Origin: Seiridium cupressi
Taxonomy: Eukaryota > Ascomycota > Sordariomycetes > Amphisphaeriales > Sporocadaceae
NCBI GenBank assembly: GCA_036674765.1
Contig: JARVKI010000928.1
Coordinates: forward strand, 274,106 to 338,105
DNA length: 64,000 bases
Direction of reading: 5' to 3'
The position numbers and the translations under genes were made by a program. Within the stretch, counting starts at the first letter, position 1; each line of letters begins with the position of its first letter. Shown piece after piece: positions 11,687 to 23,741 of the stretch. A model generated the notes under the pieces. The model saw nothing but the letters and a program-made list of their open reading frames with translations, was not told the DNA's origin and searched no databases.

Positions 11687-13617
11687 CCAACGATCTGCTG
11701 TATTTTAGCCATGCCTTCGAGCTGCGGCACTACGTGGTCGTGCACGAGCGACAACACTACGGCTTACTGACCACACAGCTGGGAAGGCCAAGAACAGAAA
11801 TGCATGCAAATTATGCTTATTCTATTCGAACTGGGGAAAGGCTTAATCCTCCAGTCCTAGAAACAATAGTGGATCATGGTCACGCATCCCAATCTTGGTG
11901 GTTTCCTGGTATGCCCGCTGCCAAAAACTACACGGCCCCGACAAGGTGTACTCAAGCCACAGCGATGGCGGTTCATGTGCAACGCGCAAACACATCAGCC
12001 ATCACCTAGCCCTATAGAGCAGAGGCCCAAGCAGCACATCGTCCAATGTGTTGAGATCAAGTCGTTTATAGTTACCGAAAATATTTTCCGAAATCTAGCA
12101 TAAGCCCCAACTGTATCGCAGCTGTCTATTGACTCGAAGCCACTAAAGCGCGATGAAACAGGACAACGGACGGCGGGATGTCGGACCTCGATGCCAAGAC
12201 GCAGTACATGCTAAAGAAGGTCCAACAACAACGCTTCTACTCAAGACGCGTATCATTCCCCTCTACTATTTCATCCAAAGGGAGATGGCTTCTCGCTAAC
12301 AGCTGATGAACTGGAGGTGCATACGCATTATGATTACGGAGAGTGACGACGTTAAGTGGGTTCTTGTCAATTGGTGGCTGAGTGGCATTATAGAAACGGC
12401 TTAGCGCCGGCTGTCAGAGGGCTGTGTGCGTTGTCTCCCGATTGACAAATGAAGACGAAAGTTTAGCGGTCCATATCGGCTTGTCAAACCCTGATCAAGG
12501 CTTAAAAGTCACAACGAATCCCTGTCCGGTACCTGGCTCTGGAACGTCAAGAAGCCTTTCTGCGACCATTCTGGAGATGCCGCGAATGTCTCGAAGCGTC
12601 GTCACCACCTTGCTGTCCGCCCCGCTGGCTAGCAACAAGCTTCTTCCGCGGCCAGAAATGTTTCATACGCCGGCGGCAGACAATGTGCGACAGTTCAGAA
12701 TGGCCTGCACGCCGGTTCATGGGCGCACTCCACGTCTGCCACGGTACTGGAACGTGTGCACGCCGTGAAGGTGGTTCGGGCTTGCATTGAGAGCACAGGC
12801 TCTCCACCCCTTGGCCAAGGCCTGATGAAAATCATCGTGTGAGTGGGTTGGTCGATGATCCAAAGTATCACATTCCAGACAGTCGGATCGGCAGGAGACT
12901 ATATCTATGCCTGACCAGCCCGACCGCCACGACGAGGTTAATGCTCTTGGAGGTTTGCACAAAATTTGCCCGCCATTTTCTCCCGTCAGCCGTATGCAAC
13001 GCTGCTCCTGTCTATTGCAGATCTTCAATAACAAACTGGAACCCCACATGCCGCGTATAGCCCAACCGGTCTCATCGTCCCTATTCCTTGCCTTATCTAG
13101 TAGGGACTGCAACTCATAACGCGTCAGCCCTGCTCCAGTTTTTCCAACAAGCGCAACCCATTAAAGCCTAGATCCCAGAATTCCGAGAGGGCGCAGCCGA
13201 GTCGACCCGCCGTGTAGCAGGTGGGAGTTGCGCGTGGAATCGCTTGTTGCAAAGTGTGGTCTGCCGATTGCTGGTTCAATAAAATCGGACGGGTGCCACC
13301 CGTGGCTCTCTGCGGCAATGCCATCTACATCCTCCGCGCCCAAAGAAACCTCGAACCAGGCAGCAGCTTTGAACAATTCGAGTCCGCTTGGCTATACCCC
13401 GTTTGAGTATTGGAAAGGTCCCAAACCCGTAATACCGGGGTCTAAGCGAACGCCAGGCCCGATTACGACCAGGAGAGCTACCACCATTGCGGTTACAGCA
13501 GTCGATACTAGCAGCGGCCCTAAGGCGCAGCAGTTGTCAATCGCAGTAGCGGCGCTTTTTCCTGTCGACCAGCCGGAGCCATACCGTGAGAAGGACGCAT
13601 CATATCGGACAGAAAAA
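11687..13617. other. Long intergenic region
   Basis: Several 60-130 codon open frames occur on both strands, but none shows a recognisable domain, conserved splice pattern or signal peptide. The stretch 13318-13617 is open in the frame of the downstream GH16 gene and could be coding if translation starts earlier. It should hold the GH16 promoter. Confidence 0.55.
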
Positions 13618-14911
13618 ATGGGCTGGACCGATACATATAATGGAGACCGAACGGCTGGTCCGACGTCTTTCCAAGTCCACGACCACAACGGGTCTGTTGA
13701 GTTAGTATCTGGTCTGCCGCCTTCCTATTCCAACACCGCCCTGCCGCCAAGAGATATGAAGTCTCAATCCAGATGGGATCCGCGAGGATGGCGAAAGCGA
13801 ACATGGGCTGGGATCGCATTGGTTGTGATCGTCGCCATCGTTGCCGGAGTTGTCGCAGGAGTATTGGTTGCCAAGGCCAATAGGTATCCCGACTATAGCA
13901 AGTTGACTTATTCGCTAGAGGATACATGTAAGACGGCACTATACCATCCCACCCTTGTGGCACCTCGCTGACCAATGACCCAGATTCCGGGACAGATTTC
14001 TTCGACAATTTTGACTATTACGAAGGATATGACCCATCGTCGGGATTTGTGCACTACGTTCCCCAGGCCCGGGCCGAGCAACTTGTAAGCGAAACTACCC
14101 TCGCATACAATCGCCTGATGTAACAACTGACCCTCGACTCTAGAACCTCACTTACGCCTCATCAAGCACGGCCGTGCTCAAGGTCGACACGTCGGTCGGC
14201 AACACATCTAGCCCCGATGCATCGACCGGCCGCTTTTCAGTGCGCGTTACCTCCAAGACGCAATACGACAGCGGTCTCTTCATATTTGACGTCAAGCACA
14301 CGCCATACGGCTGCGGCACGTGGCCGGCGCTCTGGCTGACTGACACCACCAACTGGCCTGACAACGGTGAGATCGACGTCATGGAGGCTGTCAACCAGGC
14401 GACCGACGGCAACCAGATGACGCTGCACACGAATGACGGCTGCGATGTGGACGTCAAGCGCAAGATGAGCGGTACCGCGCAGTACACGGACTGCAACAAT
14501 GCGACTAACTCGAATGCCGGCTGCGGTGTCCTGGGTGCCACTTCAAGCTACGGTAGCACGTTCAACTCCAACGGAGGCGGCATGATGGCCATGGAATGGC
14601 GTGATGAGGGCATTCGCATGTGGCAGTTCGGTCGCGACAGCATCCCAGACGACATTACGAACCAGAGCCCGGACCCCAGCTCCTGGGGCACGGCGTCGGC
14701 CGATTTCCCAAACACGGACTGCTCCATCTCGAGCCATTTCAAGAACCAGAGCATCATCGCCAACATCGATCTATGCGGGTCCTGGGCCGGCAATGTTTAT
14801 GCCGACAGCGGCTGCCCGAGCGACTGTGAAACCTATGTCGCGAATTACCCCTCGGCATTCACCAATGCATACTGGGAGTTTGGTGCGTTTTACGTGTACA
14901 AGTCATCGTAG
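13618..14911 (+). CDS. GH16 family endo-beta-glucanase-like protein, type II membrane-anchored
   Basis: Exons 13618-13927, 13984-14084 and 14144-14911 give 392 residues. A cytosolic N-terminus of about 60 residues ends with the basic run RGWRKR, followed by one transmembrane helix at about 63-85 and then an extracellular GH16 domain. The catalytic signature E-I-D-V-M-E is at 213-218 (E213 nucleophile, E218 acid/base by family knowledge). It resembles the fungal mixed-linkage (1,3/1,4)-beta-glucanase group with an uncleaved signal anchor. The likely role is hydrolysis or remodelling of cell-wall or environmental beta-glucans at the cell surface. The ATG at 13618 has an A-rich context; an in-frame ATG at 13318 would add 100 residues of non-conserved, low-complexity sequence. 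The substrate (laminarin, lichenan or cell-wall glucan) cannot be told from sequence. Confidence 0.88.
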
Positions 14912-15802
14912 TGAACGGAATGAGGAATGGTTTGGGTCAAGCTGGTGCTGACCGTGGTTGGAAAGTACGTTCAAAATGAAGGGGTGATAGTTGTGTTTTA
15001 TACCCGATAGCGCGGCGTTTTTGGATAAAGCAAGAAAGACGCTGCACTTGAGTTATTGAGGATATCATTAGAGATATAACCATGATAGACATAGTCTAAT
15101 AACATATCATATCATTATGACATATCCCGGTAACAATCGTTGGTCTTTCGTAACATCACTGCGGTACTAACTCCAATATCATATTGATACACGGTTGTCA
15201 TTCAACATGTTTTCACAGTGATATCACTGCCGTCTGGATCATCTCCAGTTTGAGCTTATCACAACCATGGAATAAAGGCCGATGGGTCTGATTGGAAACA
15301 GGCTCTTTCACACCAGAAGTTGCTCACTGGTGAGAGCCGAGTTGTTTTTCAAGCCACCGCTGAGACAACTCAATGGCCACAATGCATTCCCGAGGAGAGC
15401 AATGAGTGGTCACCCATCACAAGAGGTTGTCGTGGCGATTTCAAGAAACAACGGGCATCGGAAGTGCCATTGCAATCTCTCATTTGAAACCTATGCGAAC
15501 TTGAGGTGCGTTCCTTCCGCAAGTCTGACCAATGCCTAGTGGAGATGTCGCTTTTCCTCTATATCTGACCCTGAACGCCGCGATGCTATGCAAAACCATA
15601 ATCAAGCCAGTGCCCCGGGCGGCTCAATACCGTCAGCGGATATGGCAACCTGACAAGCCCCTTGTTGTACAACCCATCCTACACCAGCATTAGCTGTCCA
15701 TGGCAGAGTATCCGTCTCATATGGAAGGCGTGAACACGGCGTCAATTCCCCGGCATCATTCACTCTCGCCTTCCTGTCTTTCCATCGTCCCCCCCCCCCT
15801 AG
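14912..15802. other. Intergenic, convergent genes
   Basis: Terminator space of the GH16 and tim22 genes. Contains an AT-rich stretch rich in CATAT/ATCAT words (about 15070-15200) and a C11 run at 15789-15799. No coding region is supported. Confidence 0.6.
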
Positions 15803-16496
15803 CTAATCATCACTCGGACTCCTCATGTAAGCATCAATGGCTGCCGAAAAAGCCGCGAACGCCGCGCAGCCTCCACCCACTGCCATAGGACCACCTCCCC
15901 TGGCCAGGATGCCACCGGTCAGACATCCCGCAGCAACACCATTTCCGAGATCGTTCTTGGCTCGAAGGCCCTCGATGCCGCACTCGATGCCGGCGAACAG
16001 GGCGCCGACCTTGCCGAAGTTCTTGGCCATGCCGTAGGAGCGCGTGCCCATATCCTTGAAGCCGGTGGCCAGTTGCTGTCGCAGGGGCAGCGAGGCGATC
16101 TCTTTCGGGGCGGCGCCGGGCGCGCCGGGGACGTGGTAAGGTGTGTCATAAGACATCTGAGAGGAAGGGAGGAGGCGTGTTAGCAAGCGTCTGGATAATG
16201 CATGCGGAAGTGAAACCCCGGGGGAGGGGAGGGAACCATCGACTTACAGAGGCCATGAACATTCCAAAGAGACCACCCATACCGAAACCCATCACTCCTG
16301 ACATGACGGTCTTGCCGAAGCAGGACTCCATCATCTGGTTCATCTAAAGAGGACATGGTCAGCAACGCGCCCAAGTCGAGATGGGGGGCGAGGAGGGAAG
16401 GGACAGAATCGATGAACGAACCATCTTGATATTGGGATCATTTCGATCCATGCCACCGCCACCAGCGGCGCCGACATTTCCTGGTAACGCATTCAT
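15803..16496 (-). CDS. tim22: Mitochondrial import inner membrane translocase subunit Tim22
   Basis: Minus-strand exons 16422-16496, 16248-16343 and 15803-16156 give 174 residues. Introns are 78 and 91 nt; the first uses donor GTTCGT. The sequence has the Tim17/22/23 family layout of four hydrophobic segments with Gly-rich packing motifs: [19 protein letters not shown] in exon 2 and [20 protein letters not shown] and [11 protein letters not shown] in exon 3. The conserved Cys pair of Tim22 is present in MESCFGK and IECGIEG. Known role: channel-forming subunit of the TIM22 complex, which inserts multispanning carrier proteins into the mitochondrial inner membrane. A Gly-rich N-terminal stretch precedes the conserved part. 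The start was chosen because it gives a complete Tim22-length protein (yeast Tim22 is 207). Confidence 0.95.
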
Positions 16497-17789
16497 CTTG
16501 GCTGGTATCCTGAGGAGTCGGATGCTGATTGTCGCAACGAGTAGCACGGCTTCGCGGTTTGGAGCTCCTTATCGCTAGGGATGTCGCGAGGCGATAAAGG
16601 GAATTTATTTCTGCCGTTTAGGACCGCCTTGGCATCAGCCGCTGCATGTACAAGCGTAGTGCCGACCCACTGGTACATGCAACTTTGCCCCACCCGAGTC
16701 TCTCTACAGATCATATGGAACCGGTTGAGCCTGCATAAGTCGGCTGGAGTCCGTATTAGACACAACGCCGATTCCCAGAGGAAGATTTGTACTATTGGCA
16801 GGAGCATTGCAACTTATTGTTGCAATGTGAAAATAACTATCTCTCAAACAACCAATAACACATGATCGCTAGCGTCATTCATGTAGCCCTCCTTTCATCA
16901 TTGACACCCGCACAGTGAGCTTTGTGGCAGACTGCTGCTATTCAGCACTACGAGAATGATGGAATTGATGTTATTGATGACAGCCATGAAACGAGCCATT
17001 GAATACTTGTAGGACAACCAAGATTGCTGCTGCACCTAGGAAGTGATCATGTCAAAGTTCTAGATGAGTCTCTTACACATCGGTGAATTGCATCTGTCAT
17101 GAAATGTAGCACGAACATCCAATACTGTTAGACCCCGCAATAGTGATGAGAGTAATCAACCACAATTGAAAGGTAGAGCAACAAACTCATATTGAGAAGC
17201 TCACATAGTAGGCTAGGTAGTAGTGCTCATATTTTGGACAGCGTGTGCGGGCTACACATTCTAGCATGGACTTCTTGAAAGTCATTGTTACAAGTTTGGC
17301 TGTTGGGCAAAGAGAAATCACCTTTCAATCAGGTTCACCATGCTGCTTAAATCATGATCCTATTTATGCTCAAGCTTGTCTCTCTGTAGGACTACCTAGG
17401 TACACACGGACGGACCGACTTAACAGCATTGCTGCCCTCGTACGACCAAGCCCCTGGAAGACTCAGCTTCTTGTCCATCCAATGAGCCCAGGTGGCCTCT
17501 ATGCCGCGTCGCAATCAAGTCTCTTTGCCCCGACGAGAGCCTGGCCTAAAGGGCGTCTACTACAGACATGTATCGAAACGCCTCTGATGAATTCGAAAGC
17601 TTCCGTGGATAATTCAGGCGGCGCTACGGGGGTCCTAATGTTGCTGCTTCGCTGTTAAGCGGCGAACCTATAATCACACAACCTTATCGTAAAACCTGGA
17701 GTTCCAAAATACGCCAATATCTGTCACAACTCGTTCATACCATGACAGAGACGACGTGTAGCGGTGTAAGACCCATTTCTCCAGACAGC
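16497..17789. other. Intergenic, tim22 promoter and USP7 3' side
   Basis: AT-rich and without a supported gene. Contains the palindromic word TACCTAGGTA (17393-17402). The tim22 promoter should lie within the first few hundred bases. Open frames such as 17245-17658 have no recognisable content. Confidence 0.6.
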
Positions 17790-20700
17790 CTACTTCAGGA
17801 ACATCTCCTGGCCATTGCGAATGGCTCTAGTTCGGTCAACGTGATCTAATCCGAGGGATGTATCATCATCAACGCCACCTTCCTCAAAAAGGATATCATC
17901 TAGTCACATATTAGTCCGGCTTTGAAGAAAACACCTCTCATATACGGCCTTACCATCGGTGAGATAAGTGAGCTTCCCATATCTCTTGACCAAAGCGAAC
18001 TTGATCTTTTCAAACGCCTTTCCTTTGATGCCTGTCCGCTTTTCAAGGCGCTTCTTTGTCTCCGAGAATGGCTCATCCTATCATGCTGTCAGCGGTATGA
18101 TCACAATTCTGCAGGGCAGCATACGCACCTCCTTAAGTAGGAATCTGAACGGCATGCCGTGTACACGAGTAGAATCCTGCTGGAAATGCTGTACTCTGAT
18201 GAAATTACGCTCGTCGGCATCCAGTTCTTCCTCAGGTATCCGTTCGGCGACGACATCTGTGTACTCGTTGATACTGAGAACGGGGTAGTTGGATGGTAGC
18301 TCTCGGAAGAATTTGTTGTGGTGGATCTCGTAGACTCTGATACGGCCGCCCTCCTTCTCGTCCTTGATTTGGGCTTTCTTAATCAGTCCCTGAACCAAAT
18401 CCTCGATATGGCCGGCCTTGTTGACGAGCACATCATAGGTATCCTGTAAATATCAGCATGCATGCGGCGGGTGTAGCCAGGCTGGAAGAACTTACAAGTT
18501 TGGAGATGCCTTCTGCTAACCAAACAACCTTGATGCTCTTCTTGGTATCTAGCTCTGCAAGGCTCATATCCAAGACCTCGAAGTAGAGCGCGTCTGGCTT
18601 CACTTGAGCATTTGCAGGGTGGGCGGTAGTCGCGCTCAGAATCTGAGCCAGATTGACTTGAGCTCCTCGTCTAACAGGACTTTTCGGATTTCCGTTTGCT
18701 GCGTTGATGGTAAAGAAGCGTATATGCGTAGGATCCACATTCAGATGCTCCCCGACACGTTCCGAGAGCTGGTCGTAGTTGATTTTGCTCGGCATAGTCA
18801 TGGCGAAGCTCTCGTATTCCTTCTCGCAGCGGGGATGCGGCCAGAATCTGACATCCCTCTTCCACACAAGGAAGTCATAATACTCGCGAGCGTCCTCAAA
18901 GTGATCCCACCTCTTCAAAGTACCGTTCGCTGGCTTCTCACTGGGTCGTTGGATCTTAGCCAGTTGAGCTAGGCCCTCGCCTGCCTTACGCTCCGGTACG
19001 CGCTGGAAGCAGATAATGTCGCCGTCCTGGAGCTCAGCAGCCTTCAGCGTCTGCCTAGGCTTGAGTATCTCGATCATTTGCGGTTTGATCTCCTCCCACA
19101 TGGCTATTTGCTCGCCGGATGGCAACTTCTCGCCCCAGCCCATCCTCTTCGAGATGACAGGAACCAGGTCTTCCACCTTCTTCTCCTTGCTGACGTACAC
19201 GTGACCTACGCCTTGGAGAGTTTGCTTTTCTTGATCGAAAAACTTCAAGAAGAGCAGTATCAGATCCGTCTTCACAACGACGCCATTGGCGCTGCCTTGA
19301 TAAGTCGGCCAGACAGCTTCTCCCTGCTCATCCACCTCCTCTGCTACCTCGACCCAAACTCGTAGCGATGCATCGCGACTGGTGCTAGCAGATCTTGCAA
19401 ACGTCTCCTCGATTGTTGGCCGGAGATCCATGATCGGCTGGTCCGGTCTTGTGGTCTTGTTTTGCCGGTTGACCATGATCCATAAACGAAGTTTGCGCGG
19501 GTCTTGGCCAATGTCTTCAGCAATCGTGGCCAAAAGAGTCTCCATCGAATCCTTCTTCTTCGCCTTGTAAAATCTTGGTGCAGCTGGGTCTTCCTTAGGA
19601 TCCCCATCAAAGTTTGTCAGGTCTGTCGATCCGTGGTGTGTAAATGTCTCGCTGGTGATGGCCTTGACAGGGAGGTAGAGATGTTGTTCTTCGCGCTCCT
19701 TCCGCTTGGCCTCTCTCAAGGCAGCCTCCTCCTCCAGTCTCTGCCGGAGGTGTGACGGGGTGTCTTCTCGATCCACAGGTGTCAGGACTTGGTCGAGGCG
19801 TGATTCGCGGATGTACACCAACATGTACGCATTCATCTGACGCATTATCGGCTTCTTGGATGTTGCTGTGCGGTATGGGCCCTGCGAGGTCCGATACTCA
19901 CCACCATAATTCTCCTCGAGTGTCTCTCGTACAGTGGCCTTGGTCACTTTGTCGTCGTCAAACCTGTAAAACCAGCCGTCCTTGTTTGGTTTCAGGAAAG
20001 CATAGTAATGGCCTGCATTGAGATCTCCACTGTGCACGAGCACTCCGTGAAGCTTGTATGTCCACGGCTCGGACATGTCAGCCCCCTTTTCAAGGAATGG
20101 TGCTGCGTCGAAAAGCTCTGGGAACTCGAATCGGTCGTTGACCTTCATCATGGCATCGCGTTGGATGTCATACTCGAATCGCTTGAGATGTAGATGCAGA
20201 ACTTCGGGGAAGCTCTGGAAGATAACACCCTTGTGCGCATCCTGATACTTGAACTCATCACCAGCCCAGTACTTGTTCTCGCCATCAAGGGTCTCCTGCT
20301 GGATATAATCCTTGAAGCTGTCCTCCAGTGTCGGGTTTCCACGTACATTTAGCTGGATATCCCAAAAGTCCTCGATCCGGCTTGATTCGTAGTCCACATT
20401 AATGCAAGAAACGTACGTCTTGACTTTGCCGCTGAGCATCCGAGGCAGAGCATCTTCAGCAGCGGTCCCCTTCATACGCTCCTCCATCCGTTCAATAAGT
20501 TTGCGCGATAACTCTTGGACATCCTGCTGCTCAAAGATATGCCGCGTGTCCCATCCAAAGGACTTGGTTAACTCGTTTGTCCCGACCGCATTGCTGGATG
20601 TTTGCAGTTGGTAGAATAATCTTTGCAGAGTATAGACACTGTTTGTGATGCTTTCATCGTCAATGGTGGGGATTTGATAGACTGCCTTCCGGAAGGCATT

Positions 20701-21550
20701 AGTAAAGTAGAGGGATTGTAGGAGTGAGTTAAGGTAGCAGGTGGCGCCTTGGTTCTTAAGGCCGACGTAGCCAGTTTCCTTTTTCGAGTCGTAATTGTTG
20801 AAGTTGTGCCAGAGCACACCGGTCTCGTCCTCAACGATTCGGACGTAGGCTGTCAGAAGGACAGACTCGTTCTCAGCGAGGGGACGACCTGAGCCTTCAA
20901 AGTCCGAGTTGAACATACGGCGGAGTTCAAGAAATCTGGTGAAGCCCCAATCGCTTTCCTCCTTGGTAAAGCGGTGGTGTGCCTGGTGATGTACATATAG
21001 AGACGGATCGTTGATGTTCGACATGACCAGGCCGAAGTGTACGCAGCAACTCCAGTCTTCGGGGATCGTGCTGGGATCTTCAAACCCATGCTCTAGGTAG
21101 ATTGAGCATTGGTCGACGTTGTTGCCGTAAGGAAAGAGCAGAATGCGCCTTGAGCCGAATTAGAACGTCACCCGCGAAGCGTGCTCTTAAGCAGACACTT
21201 ACCAGGGAAAGCCACCAGCATGGAATATAGGCCCATGCTCTTTCTTGCTCTGGAAGGCTCTCCAGTTCTCAATCGTCCATGTGGACACGACATCTTCAAG
21301 AATGTTGGGTTCCTCAGTTAATGGCGGGAGGACCACGTCCCTCATGGCCTCGTCTGTAATCTCATGTCAGCCTATATCATGGTATGGTTTGCGGCCTCAA
21401 CCAGGCCGGATCTTGTCACCTACGGTCGGTTGCGAGAACGACATTCTCCCGGTGTTCATGGCTGTTTTCCAGGCTGTCTGGGGTTATGTCAACCACTTGC
21501 TCCTTCTCGTTCTCGACTGAGCCAAGCTCGTCCGGGGTATCGATGACCAT
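17790..21550 (-). CDS. ubp15: Ubiquitin C-terminal hydrolase, USP7/Ubp15 type (MATH + USP)
   Basis: Minus-strand exons 21424-21550, 21203-21353, 18496-21148, 18129-18443, 17954-18077 and 17790-17899 give 1159 residues; the five introns are 51-70 nt. Order of parts: acidic N-terminus, MATH domain starting near STWTIENW (about 62 to 190), USP catalytic core with Cys box GLKNQGATCYLNS (catalytic Cys about 230) and His box SGDLNAGHYYAF (catalytic His about 473), then the long ubiquitin-like C-terminal region typical of USP7. The C-terminus LDHVDRTRAIRNGQEMFLK matches the conserved end of the family. Known role: removes ubiquitin from nuclear and cytosolic proteins; yeast Ubp15 acts on cell-cycle and peroxisomal targets. 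Each splice junction restores a continuous conserved reading, so the model is well supported. The start lies in a short acidic leader before the MATH domain. Confidence 0.95.
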
Positions 21551-23741
21551 CTCGTTCGGCGAGTGGAATTCTGAATCGTAACTCTTGATTGGACAACGGT
21601 TAGCATCTGGCTAGCTGCGCAATTGTGGTGTTGGAAAGAAGAGCAACCTGGCACGGCAGGCTACAGCAAAGGCCCGTGAAGAGACAGAAGAGCAAGCGCA
21701 TCAACAGGATGGCTTGTGTGTCCAGTCACAGGCCGGGGCTGCCCAGACAGGTGCTGTGCAGGAAAACTTAGGTGAAGGGTGGAGAGATCAGGAGGAAGTA
21801 AGAAGAGTAATGCGGTTAAACAAGACTTGTGCTGTTGGATATTTGCAAGGGTACGGTCTCACCATTATGACTGTCTGTCCTCGAGTGTCATGTCAGGAAG
21901 TGTGTAGTAGGGCTGGAGTGAAACGGCGATGCTGAGTGCCGCGTCGTCGCCCGTTGTGGTTTACAATCAATCACTGTTTGGTCGGCGGGGTCGGATGACG
22001 CTTTTAGTGAGTGGGAGCCGGTAGGAGCTTCTTGTGCGCCGGGTGGACAGAGACAGGGCGGATGCGTGGAAGGAAAGCACGCACAGGCCGGTCTACAGAG
22101 GATATAGAGGTAGGCGAGGAAGCAACAAGACGCCTCAGTCGCGTCAGTGATGAGGATTTGAAAGTGAGGGTGTTGCACCGTCAGAGATGTCGTCAGGTGT
22201 CTGAGAGAGCTTTCGATGTGGTGCTAACTGAAGGCTGCCTTCGGCGATTGACAGGCTGTACGAGACTACGTTAGCGTCACAACTGGGGCGCAGCCCGTGC
22301 TGGTCGGTCTGCCAGCTGAAGCTCGGCGCCCTAAGTATTCTCTAATATTTATTTCAATTGAAGCTAGCCACTGGGCTGCTGGCTGTCTTGCAACTCACAG
22401 CGATCACTGACTCAGCAGAGGAATGGATACATCACAGATCCATGGTCAATCCCGTCGTCGGTCCTGCGTCCAAAGCCATGGCCCCAGATCGTTGATTTCC
22501 AGACCTACGGTCGAGGTTACTCAAAGACACCCCACCATGGATCATATTATGTTCCTTCCTCGCCAGATTTTTGTTGTACCCCATCAGACTTTTTGTCTCT
22601 GTTCGTACTTTCCTTGCAGATAGTCTTCATACCGAGAAACATCATCTTTGCATCTGTCCCGGCTGTCAACATATGCATGGTCCATGATACAGGATGATCG
22701 ACAATGGCAAAGCTCTAAATTGTATACTGTGCAAGCTTGCATTTGCGCCCCACTATCAGTGCTTAGGATGACGTGGGACCCTCTTTAACATTGGCAGTCG
22801 TGTTTTTGACGTACGACGGCCGTGATCATACAGTAATCATCATCCCATCACTGTCCGAAAAGGATATTTGGTCGCTTTCTACTGGTACCTACTAGACGAG
22901 CATCTTGCTTGGATCGCTGCCTGTTTTAGACAACCATTCATTGTCTATAGTGTATCTGAATTGACGGTCTTTTTCACCCTCCCTGTATTTCCCCCCTTGT
23001 TGTCGTTGCTCTTGTTGTTGTTGTTATGGAAATGGTTTCTAGCTTGTCTTCAATATGCATTTGGGCCCAAAAGAGCAGCATATACTATAGACATTATGTA
23101 TGCATGAGGGTTTTGGTGGCTGGGCCATCATCTGGGCTCAATTGGACATGTCTCGAGCATGGAAAGGGAATACCGCACCAATCGTGCCGCCGATCAGCTC
23201 AGCTCCCAAAGCTTGGATAAAGCTATGACTGCAGGATCTTATCCAGCAAAGGGCAAATTACCTACCAGGTCTGGGAACGTGTGGGTGATCTAGACAATCT
23301 GTAACTGTCAAAATGTATGGGTGACAACTGTTTCAAGGCTGGGTCGGGTTGGACAAACAACGTGGACAGATCGCCTATGAAATCCAAGAAACCAAGAAAG
23401 AAGCAATACTGCAGCTGCAGATTGCCTGTGAAACTCCATCATGCGAAGGCACCCAAAATGTGGGGTAAGTTAATTCCTCGAGCTCACATGTCGAGCGCTA
23501 ACTGCGTAGGGGCCCTCCCCGTCCACCCCAAGCTCCTGGCTCTCGTTAAAGCTCTTACGATTCAATGCTGCCACAGAGAGTCATACGGTGCGAAACCGGT
23601 GTGCCCAATTGCTCGCAGTTCGGCGTGGGACATCACTCACCGACTTGGACAACTGCACCACACTGAAAACCAATTCTCCTTCATACATAATCCAATTCAT
23701 ACTTCTCCCGGAAAGTCACGCGCACATATGGAATTGTCACA
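21551..23741. other. Long divergent intergenic region
   Basis: Separates the divergent USP7 and mitochondrial kinase genes. A TTG/TTGTTG microsatellite-like run lies at about 22997-23026. Open frames on both strands are short and without recognisable content. Both promoters and possibly leader introns are expected here. Confidence 0.55.

Noticed and set aside
12717..13112. 131-codon minus-strand open frame
   Set aside because: No motif, no splice-consistent extension and unremarkable composition.
17393..17402. TACCTAGGTA palindrome as a regulatory site
   Set aside because: CCTAGG-containing words appear several times in intergenic DNA here without consistent placement relative to genes.
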